Source of the DNA: Agriotes lineatus
Taxonomy: Eukaryota > Arthropoda > Insecta > Coleoptera > Elateridae
DNA length: 64,000 bases
NCBI GenBank assembly: GCA_940337035.1
Contig: CALNHX010000281.1
Span: 124,001 to 188,000 of the forward strand
Reading direction: 5' to 3'
Within the stretch, counting starts at the first letter, position 1. Every line of letters starts with the position of its first letter. This document shows, in pieces, positions 56,819-64,000 of the stretch. A model generated the notes under the pieces. The model saw nothing but the letters and a program-made list of their open reading frames with translations. It was not told the DNA's origin and did no database searches. Both the position numbers and the translations under genes were made by a program.

Positions 56819-58656
56819 CCTTCCCTTTAATAACAAATAAATTGGGGTTTTTAAATAAAATAATTAATTAATATGGCAAGGAAAACTACACGTTATCAAA
56901 TGTATTGGATTCAATTACGAACCTGACAAACCCAAGGCAAATAAAAAGAGTGTAACAAAAATTACGACAAATAAATGGTTTATTGCCCTTTTCTTATTTT
57001 ATCTATTTGCAATAAACATTCGGCTAGCTCCGGAGAACATGAAATAATCTTGGTTCAGGGTTGTACCTAGGTTCATAAAATTTAGGAAAAACTTGGTATG
57101 ACAAATAACTTGTTGTATGACAAATACTCTCAACTATTTCGGGCAAATGCACAATTTCATCTGACATTTAGATAACCTATAAATTTGACTCAGCAACGAA
57201 ATGATCTGCTAGTACACAAAACAGCGTAAATTGAATTTTAAAACCACCAAAATGGCAAAGACGGGCCAGGTAAATATTCATACAGTGACGTAGCAACTGC
57301 TACGCTCCTTCTGTTTCTAGCTGTGACGTAAACCGACACGCGACAGCACTTTGTTTCATATCCCGCCAAAGGTAAGACATGCCGTGCATTTTTGAGGGAC
57401 GCTACCTAAATTTCTGGAAACTGGACGGCTCTGAACCACTGGAATATGGCTCGCCACCTCATAGACACTCTGAACTTTCTGAATTCCAAAAATTATGGAC
57501 CTACGCTTACGCTTTCCCTGTGAAAATCTACCTTTATCGGAGGCTTCTCAGACGCCGGATACTATTTCAAATGACGCCACGGGAATAATGGACTTGGGAA
57601 TTGCTTGTTGGTCTGGATCTCTGCAGGTACTGGTCTCTGGAAGTCCTCCCTACACGTAGCAGTCGCTATTCTTGCTTGGCGATGCTGCTTGCATAAGGAA
57701 ATGACCCCTCGAAGTCACTCGCGCTTGGACGATTTGTTCTGCTGGATTATCTGCTTCACTTGGACCTCTTAACACCTGACAAACAACACCCATAAATGCA
57801 CAGGACACTCTGAATAAATTTAATTACAATTGGTATAACTAAGAACTTTTTTATTGACAATTTTACATGATAATTGAGGAGCTCAATGTGGACCCAACGC
57901 ACAATTTTCAAGCTTGTTTAGTTGTTAATAAAAATGACAGTCAGGTCACTTAGCAACTAGATATTCATATGTATATAAAGGAAATTAAAATTGATAACAT
58001 GTTTAACCTTATGGACTACAGTTTTGATGTCATGTCTTTGCCTAACCACTAATATTGTCTTTTTCTTGGAATAATTGTTATTACACTAGCTCTGCTGTTA
58101 AATCACTTTTGTTTATAATGCACTGACACACTTGGAGTTTATTTAACGTCTTACTAAATGTCTTGCAATCAGTTACCTTCCATTTTTATTGCTCTTTGCA
58201 ATTATTATTTTGCTTGCACGGTTTCGTTTACCTTTCAGCTAATTTGCCTTTTGCGTATTATACACTTTTACTACAAAACGCTCATCTTCTTTCTGTATTT
58301 AATAAATCATTTTGTATTACTCTATTCACCTTATGTCTGACATTAATCATCTCAATTCCGTCAGTTATTAATTAAATTGCATTAGCCCTTCCGAATATTT
58401 ATCATATCTGAAACTGTGAATGTAACCCTTCTCTAACCTGTTCTGTTTCATGCTAACTTCTATCCCTCAAATTATTAGTTATTGTTGCTCACATCAAGAG
58501 CAGTTATTAATGTAAAGTGTTGATTATTTTGCAATAGATATAATATTTAATTCTGTGCTCATGTTGACCTTATTCATTTAGTTAATTAGGCAATCATAAT
58601 TTCTATGGGCAGTGAACCATTACAATATCTAGGTATCAATAGTTTTCTGTTGAGAT
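56819..58656. other. Unassigned stretch
   Basis: No gene of known family. The frames at 57379-57588 and 58158-58375 lack recognisable domains and codon structure. Mostly AT-rich apart from about 57240-57730. Confidence 0.4.
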
Positions 58657-58917
58657 ATGAAGGTTACAAAGTTTAAAATTTCTCATATCAATGCTTGCTC
58701 ACTAGTACCTAATTTGCATGATTTGATGGAATATATAAACAGTAATAACTCAGATATATTAGCAGTTAGTGAAACTTGGCTTACTCCAAACATTTGTGAT
58801 AATCTTGTGCAGATACCTCAATATAACTTATTACGTAAAGATAGAACTTACAAAAGAGGTGGTGGTGTTGCATTGTATGTAGGCAAAAATTTAAAGGCTA
58901 TTGTTATTGACACATCT
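58657..58917 (+). pseudogene. LINE endonuclease N-terminus fragment
   Basis: The plus strand reads FKISHINACSLVPNLHDLMEY, ILAVSETWLTP, YNLLRKDRTYKRGGGVALYV: the first half of an apurinic-type LINE endonuclease (N.....L, SETWL, RGGGV). Coding stops abruptly at about 58917 where the minus-strand LINE begins, so that element probably inserted into it. Confidence 0.85.
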
Positions 58918-60460
58918 GATGCCTTCTTCTTCAGGTGCCATCTTCTAACACGAAGGTCGGCTATCATCGTGGCAATCCTAACTCTGTTAACTGCTGCTCT
59001 AAACAATTCGACGGAACTGCAACTGTACCACTCTCTAAGATTCTTCAACCAAGAGCCTCGTCTCCGCCCTACGTTTCTCTTTCCGCAAATCTTGCCCTGC
59101 ATGATTATATGGAGTAACGAGTACTTTTTTCCTCTTACGATATGTGCAAGGTATTCTAGTTTTCTTCTTTTTATGGTGTTAATAACTTCTACCTGTTTGC
59201 TCATACGATTGAGTACTTCTACGTTAGTGACTCTATCCGTCCAGGGTATTTTTAATATGCGTCTGTAAGTCCACATTTCGAAAGCCTCAACTCTCCTCTC
59301 ATCTGTCTTTTTCATCGTCCAGGCTTCCATTCCATAAAGTAATGTTGAGAAAACATAACATCTTGCCACTCTCATTCTAAGCGAAAGATTTAAATTCTTA
59401 CTAGTTAGCATTTTTTTCATTTTTATAAAGACATTTCTGGCTATTTCTATACGAGTTCGTATTTCTAAAGTTTGCTCTCCTGAATGCGTGAGCCATGTGC
59501 CTAAATATTTGTACTTATATATTCTTTCTCTCTGTATATTATTAATGGTGAGATTGGCTTGCATGTTCGGATTTTTTGTGAATACCATGAATCTGGTCTT
59601 TTGTAAATTCATTTTTAGGCCATACCCTTCACTCGCGTTGTTCGCTCTTTCTGTCATTATTTGTAAGTCTCCATTGTTGTCCGCAATTATCACCGTGTCA
59701 TCGGTGTAGCGTATATTATTTACTGGTTGTCTATTTATAGTGACTCCAGCTTGTACATCATTCAGTGCCTTTTGCAAAATAGCTTCCCACTAGATATTAA
59801 ATAGAAGCGGCGATAGTACACATCCCTGTCTTACGCCTCGCTGTATCTTTGTATTTTCTGACAATTTGCTTTGCAGTCTGACGTTAGCTATTTGGTGCCA
59901 ATAAAGGTTTTGCACTATCCTGATGTCTGCTGCGTCTATACCCTTTTCCTTTAAAATTTTTATTAGGCATTCATGTTTGACTTTGTCGAATGCTTTTTCA
60001 AAATCGACAAAGCAAGTATATACGTCCTTAATCATGTCTAAGCTGCGTTGTACAAGAACATTAATGACAAAGAGAGCTTCTCTGGTCCCCATTCCATTTC
60101 TAAATCCAAACTGCGAGTCACTGATATTGTTTTCGATCTTTTTGTGAATTCTGTTATGTATAACTTTTAAGAAGGTTTTTAGACAATGACTCATTAGGCT
60201 AATGGTTCTATATTCGTTGCATTCTCTTGCATTAGACTTCTTTGGTAGCGGGATAAAAGTTGAAACAAGACAATCTTCTGGCAATATCCCTGTTTGATAA
60301 ATGGTATTAAATAGATCAACTAGGACGTCGATGTTGTCTTCGCTGATTAACTTCAGTATTTCTATAGGAATATCGTTTGGGCCTGTGCTTTTTTCATTTT
60401 TGGAGTTCTTCAGTGCATATCAAACTTCTTGTTTTAATATTTTTAGGCCCGCATGTATTG
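58918..60460 (-). mobile_element. LINE family B, RT and C-terminus, nearly open
   Basis: A minus-strand element, 5'-truncated near 60460. In one frame: NDIPIEILKLI, PLPKKSNARECNEYRTISLM, FVDFEKAFDKVKHE, RGVRQGCVLSPLLFNI, an in-frame TAG at 59790-59792, then NNIRYTDDTVIIAD with YTDD at 59697-59708, KYKYLGTWLT, and LEYLAHIVRGKKY. A TGA lies near 60420. Only these two stops interrupt about 500 codons. The YTDD box replaces the usual YADD but keeps both Asp. The 3' end lies just beyond the C-terminal GAAGAAGAAGG. Clade uncertain (RTE-like or related). Confidence 0.88.
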
Positions 60461-60485
60461 TATTAGTAGAATGAGGGCGGTTTCC

Positions 60486-60620
60486 CCCCACTCCTTTTTA
60501 TTTTATTCGCGGATTCGCGGTTTAATTCGCGGTTTTATTCGCGGATTTCGCGGTTTTAACTTTAATTCGCGGATTGACCCAATTAATTTTGCGGTTTGAT
60601 CTAATTAATTTTGCGGTTTG
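60486..60620. repeat. Degenerate TTCGCGG repeat
   Basis: Repeated ATTCGCGGTTTTA and TTTTGCGGTTTGATCTAATTAA units, partly 24 bp apart. CTGATTAAATTAC follows and occurs four times (60646, 60669, 61556, 61581). Confidence 0.8.
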
Positions 60621-60738
60621 ATCTAATTAATTTTCACATGTGCTACTGATTAAATTACACATTAGCTTCTGATTAAATTACGCGCGCATGAATGGATTAA
60701 CAAGATTTCCAGTCCCTACCTACTATAGGAAACTTTTT

Positions 60739-60990
60739 AGATTTTTTTCTAAGTTCAATTTTTGAATTTAAACTTTTCAGGGTGGCGGCCATCTTTGTTT
60801 TCTGTGTGCTCTGCCCTTTTAATTTCAATTTTCGCGCGAATATTTGGATTTGAAATTTTTCAGATTTTTTTCTAAGTTTAATTTTTGAATTTAAACTTCC
60901 CGGGGTGTCGGCCATCTTTGTTTTCTGCGTGCGCACTTCTCGCGGTTGTCGTTTTAATTTTAATTTTTGCGGAAACATTTGAATTTCAAA
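60739..60990. repeat. 123-bp tandem duplication
   Basis: AGATTTTTTTCTAAGTT at 60739 recurs at 60862, each followed by a GGCCATCTTTGTTTTCTG block about 45 bp on. A partial third copy starts at 61643. An ORF through it is only a reading of the repeat. Confidence 0.88.
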
Positions 60991-61793
60991 CTGGTAGATC
61001 TTCCGTCTCCCTCATCTGGCGTTGGTTGTCTCTCTCTTGCATTCACAGAAGGGCTGTTTATATTTAAAAAAATCTCTGGACAAATTGGATTCGAACGCTC
61101 TACGTTTGTGTTCACCAAATTAGTTGCAAGCGTTAGTGGCTCAAGACCACGGCGGTGCTGTAAATTTTAATGTGTTTATTGGAAAAATACTTGCCCTGCT
61201 CTGACGTGACGAGACCAGATTTAAAACAAACTATTTTTTCAAAAATATCAATTATAAGAATGGGAATGTGTAGCTTATTGTGTTTAAAGGTTGATACAAT
61301 TTTTTTTAAATTAGATTTGTAGGTGGATTTGCTAGAAATAATTCTTCTATTTTTATAATTTTAGCGAGGCCCTATCGAGATTTCCATTGTCCCTACCTAC
61401 TATATAGCTGGAAATTTCCGCTCGATCGTCGAAATTTTAAAGCTATATGAATAGATTACTTTATTTTTATAATTTGCCCCAACAGATCGGATGCTATCTC
61501 ACACAATCTTCATTGAATTCTATAGCTTTCTCTTTTTCACTAGTAGTACCGTGATACTGATTAAATTACGCATTAGCTTCTGATTAAATTACGCGGCGGT
61601 CATTTTCAATTTTCGCGCTAATATTTGAATTTGAAATTTTTCAGATTTTTTTTCTAAGTTCCCTTTTTAAAACAGGTTGAGACATGCGTTTGTAACTAAC
61701 AGTGCTTTGTCCGCCAGAGGCTGCACTGCAAAACACAGGCACCAACATGATTTGCCTCGAGAGTGGGGTATCGGTGACTTATTGTTTTAGTAT

Positions 61794-61803
61794 CTGTATA
61801 AAA
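61794..61803 (+). promoter_or_regulatory. TATA-box-like promoter of the 61887 reading frame
   Basis: TGTATAAAAGTGGC lies about 90 bp upstream of the ATG at 61887, a normal TATA-to-start distance with a short leader. Confidence 0.45.
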
Positions 61804-61886
61804 GTGGCTGCGGGCTCTATAACGCATCGAATTGCTTCACTTCCAGCCGTCGTGTCAACAGCACCAGTTTTACCGGGGCAGCTAAG

Positions 61887-62597
61887 ATGGATCCTCGAAG
61901 TGTTAATAAGTGCCAAGAAAAACCAGGTCCCTACAGCAGGAGACCGACAACAGAAAAAACAAGTAAGAAAAGGCCAGCCATGGCCGAGAGGTCACGGGGT
62001 GCTTCAGCACAGCTAAACTCCACCGAGGAGGACCTGAGGGTTTTCGTGTAGGAGACGATGCCTTCCTACGACGTAGCTCTTGTGATGACCCCCGAGATCC
62101 GTCAAACTTGCCGTGAAAAGAAGCGTTTATTATGTGAACTCTATGTGCCTTTAAACAATAGTTTAAAATTTTCTCCTGTGGTATGAATCCTGAAGACCGA
62201 CATTGGGGCAGGCGTTTCATTCACGGCGGAGTCGTTCATGATTTTTCTGGAGGCTCTACCGGACATGTTTGTGATGGCGAAACAAGGAACTTTTAAATGT
62301 GTTTTAAGTGAACATACTGTGGAACATGTGACCAAAGACACTTGCAGGATTATTTCAAAGGACCCCGCGTGCAAATTTACACTTTACGTGACGTATTACA
62401 CGCTGTCAAATTTACTGCCTATGTATAACTTGATGGTGGTTAAAATCAACGACTTGAAACGTGCAAAATGTAATTTCGAAATTTTTGCTGAAGTAATTCT
62501 TGAAAAAGTCGTACATGCAGAAAAGTTATGTCTTGATGATTCAATCCTTTTTAATACTTTGCGCTGGGGTTACGCTAACGACATCTTATTGTGGTAA
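61887..62597 (+). pseudogene. Unknown 237-codon reading frame with two stops
   Basis: From the ATG at 61887 (MDPRSVNKCQEKPG) a single reading frame runs to the TAA-type end at 62597, broken only by TAG at 62049-62051 and TGA near 62184. No frameshift is needed, so it was a real gene of about 237 codons until recently. The N-terminal third is basic and Ser/Arg/Lys-rich (KKRPAMAERSRG). The C-terminal part (from 62238) is hydrophobic-mixed: EALPDMFVMAKQG, KFTLYVTYYT, FEIFAEVILEKVVHAEK. I do not recognise the family. A TATA box precedes it and AATAAAAATG follows at about 62712. The tRNA gene and P-loop fragment downstream suggest one mobile or endogenous viral-type unit (inference). Confidence 0.5.
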
Positions 62598-62774
62598 CTT
62601 GTGTTCAAATTTAAAATGTATGTTATTATAGAACTGCAGAAGATGATTGATGCAGATGAGCGCATGAAACCGTACATGACTTGATTTATATGAAATATTG
62701 TATGAATTTGTAAATAAAAATGTTTTAAACTGTATTTCTTTTTAATTATGTGGCGGGTGTTAGTTTATACATGC

Positions 62775-62855
62775 GGTAGGTTGGCCGAGTGGTTAAGGCG
62801 TCAGATTTAAGCTCTGTTCTCGAGAGAGGTCGAGTGTTCGATTCCCTCACTTACC
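62775..62855 (+). tRNA. tRNA-Leu (anticodon UAA)
   Basis: An 81-nt class II tRNA. Acceptor GGTAGGT (62775-62781) pairs with ACTTACC (62849-62855), with one G-T. D-stem GCC/GGC. Anticodon loop TTTAAGC with TAA at 62808-62810. A 14-nt variable region has a TCTC/GAGA stem. T-loop TTCGATT. Mismatches: a T-T at the first anticodon-stem pair and a T-C in the T-stem. A box TGGCCGAGTGG fits the consensus; the B box is TGTTCGATTCC. TTTTT at 62858-62862 can terminate Pol III. No intron. Functional or slightly decayed. Confidence 0.85.
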
Positions 62856-62944
62856 ATGTTTTTATGTATTTATTATGAGCGTTTTGATTTTTAAGTTAGT
62901 TTATTAGCGAAGGCCCTACTGTAATAATCGCTCACGGCATAAAA

Positions 62945-63140
62945 ATGGAGCATCAGTTTTTACATCCTTTTTCGGCTATTGTGGCAGGCCCCTCAGGATC
63001 GGGCAAATCGTTTTTGTAATAAATTTCTTGAAAAATATGAGCAAATTCTGCAAAAATTGTACGAAGAATTAAAATCTTTAGTCGAATTTCAACAAGGTCT
63101 GCCAGACATAGCATCTTTTGAGGGATCCGAACCCAAACTT
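62945..63140 (+). pseudogene. P-loop ATPase fragment, cut by a LINE
   Basis: The ATG at 62945 opens a frame with HPFSAIVAGPSGSGKSF, a Walker A P-loop very near the N-terminus. A stop follows, and coding-like sequence continues one frame over (FLEKYEQILQKLYEEL, then QQGLPDI). It then ends at the (TAA)n tail of a LINE at 63141. The pattern 'HPF...GPSGSGKS ... F.EGLP' is that of short packaging-type ATPases found in Maverick/adintovirus-like and related repeated genes, which is my recollection and not proven. The Walker B region would lie beyond the LINE. Broken by the frameshift and insertion. Confidence 0.55.
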
Positions 63141-64000
63141 TTAATAATAATAATAATAATAATAATAGTTTTTATTTCACTTTAAATAATAACCAAAATT
63201 TACATTTGTAATATAACCAATAATAGATAATAGATAATTAACTTGTTATCCAGTTAAAGTGAAAATCACAAGGCGGAGTTCAGATGCCAAGTACAAATAC
63301 AAGACCCTGATATTCCACTCAAACCTTGACACAAGTAAATCATAAAATAAATAAAATTTATATAAAAGTGCAAAAAAAAATAAAAAAAATAATATTTGCG
63401 CTGTACGTACAAAGAGGTTACAAATCAAATAAATCAAGTGATGACGCTTCCTCAAGTCGTCGCAGAAAAGAAAAGAACTCACTCAAAACAAGGATCACTG
63501 CTGCTCTTGTTGCTTTATAAGATTTTGAAACATATGTTTTTTGAAATTCGGTATTGTACATGTTTTTATCTCAGTAGGAATGGCATTATAAAGTTTTGAT
63601 ATGTTATAGCGGAAAGATCTTTTAAAAAGGGCTGTTTTATGAAGAGTTATTAGGTTTAAATTGCGCAATTTTAGATCATGGACATCAGTTCGAAAGGATA
63701 TTTTGTGAAACAGATGACAAGGTTCCTTAGTATAAATAATTTTGTGATAGTGACAAGCTATTTGTAATTTTAACCTATTATTCATGTTTAACCATTTCAG
63801 TTCTATTAATTTATGGGATATACGGTCATATTTACGAATACCGAAGACATAACGTAAGCAAGAGTTTTGAACGCGTTGAATTTGTTTCAAAGCATCGTGA
63901 TTAAGGCAAGGGCCATACACAGCAGAACAATAAGAAAAATGTGACAAGACCAACGATTCACACAGCATAGCTTTGGTTTTAGTTGTTAAACAGTGTCTGT
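63141..64000 (-). mobile_element. LINE family A copy, runs off the window
   Basis: A (TAA)n tail lies at 63141-63164. On the minus strand the frame 63968-63495 gives the family-A C-terminus (LCESLVLSHFSYCSAVYG, IQRVQNSCLRYVFGIR, FRTDVHDLKLRN, RYNISKLYNAIP). It is intact over the 157 residues visible. Its 5' part lies outside the window. It interrupts the ATPase fragment. Confidence 0.9.

Noticed and set aside
57379..57588. 69-residue ORF in a less AT-rich stretch
   Set aside because: No domain, no splice or promoter support.
58158..58375. Two hydrophobic ORFs that could be membrane proteins
   Set aside because: Low-complexity T-rich DNA gives hydrophobic readings; two frames overlap equally well.
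60697..60978. Lys-rich 93-residue ORF
   Set aside because: It is a reading of the 123-bp tandem duplication.

Overview
The window is eukaryotic and almost certainly from an insect. The one confidently intact host gene is a phosducin-like protein 3 (PDCL3/viaf) of insect type with short introns. The rest is dominated by transposable elements typical of arthropods: hAT, piggyBac, mariner, Tc1-like, P-like, Jockey, CR1-group and RTE-like elements, plus solo-LTR-like insertions. The order cannot be settled from sequence alone.

Region by region: (1) 1-10959 is one very large 20-bp minisatellite with higher-order structure. It is split by a 1.5-kb insertion (4601-6140) flanked by a duplicated ACTGT. 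(2) 11584-20900 holds a 5'-truncated minus-strand LINE, a decayed hAT (14757-16659) with an exact 8-bp target duplication, short inverted-repeat elements, and the five-exon PDCL3 gene (18814-19772). (3) 20700-28900 holds a decayed repeat-family gene, a P-like element with unusual terminal repeats (22185-24494), LINE scraps, and two related hairpin elements. (4) 29055-32365 is a piggyBac element with TTAA ends that has been invaded by a LINE and by a MITE. (5) 32838-40003 holds a Jerky/Tigger-like C-terminal relic, a Tc1-like deletion derivative with ~360-bp terminal repeats, a decayed HAFSGCDTTS-family gene, and a mariner element split by a hAT MITE. (6) 42198-50413 is a full-length Jockey-type LINE with a 14-bp target duplication. 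It carries two hAT insertions, and the larger hAT itself carries a LINE scrap and a solo LTR. (7) 50760-56820 is a dense field of hairpin elements, MITEs and another hAT with an exact 8-bp target duplication. (8) 58657-64000 holds two LINE fragments, tandem repeats, and a small cassette. The cassette is a TATA-driven unknown reading frame with two stop codons, a tRNA-Leu(UAA) gene, and the start of a P-loop ATPase cut off by a LINE that runs out of the window.

Only PDCL3 and perhaps the tRNA look functional. Nearly every transposon ORF is broken by frameshifts, stops or deletions. The nesting gives a relative chronology: mariner before hAT MITE; piggyBac before LINE and MITE; Jockey before hAT, which precedes the solo LTR and LINE scrap. 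The features most deserving follow-up are the minisatellite, the recurrent GC-cored hairpin elements, the P-like element with AGGGAACACCCCCT ends, and the tRNA/ATPase cassette at the right edge.
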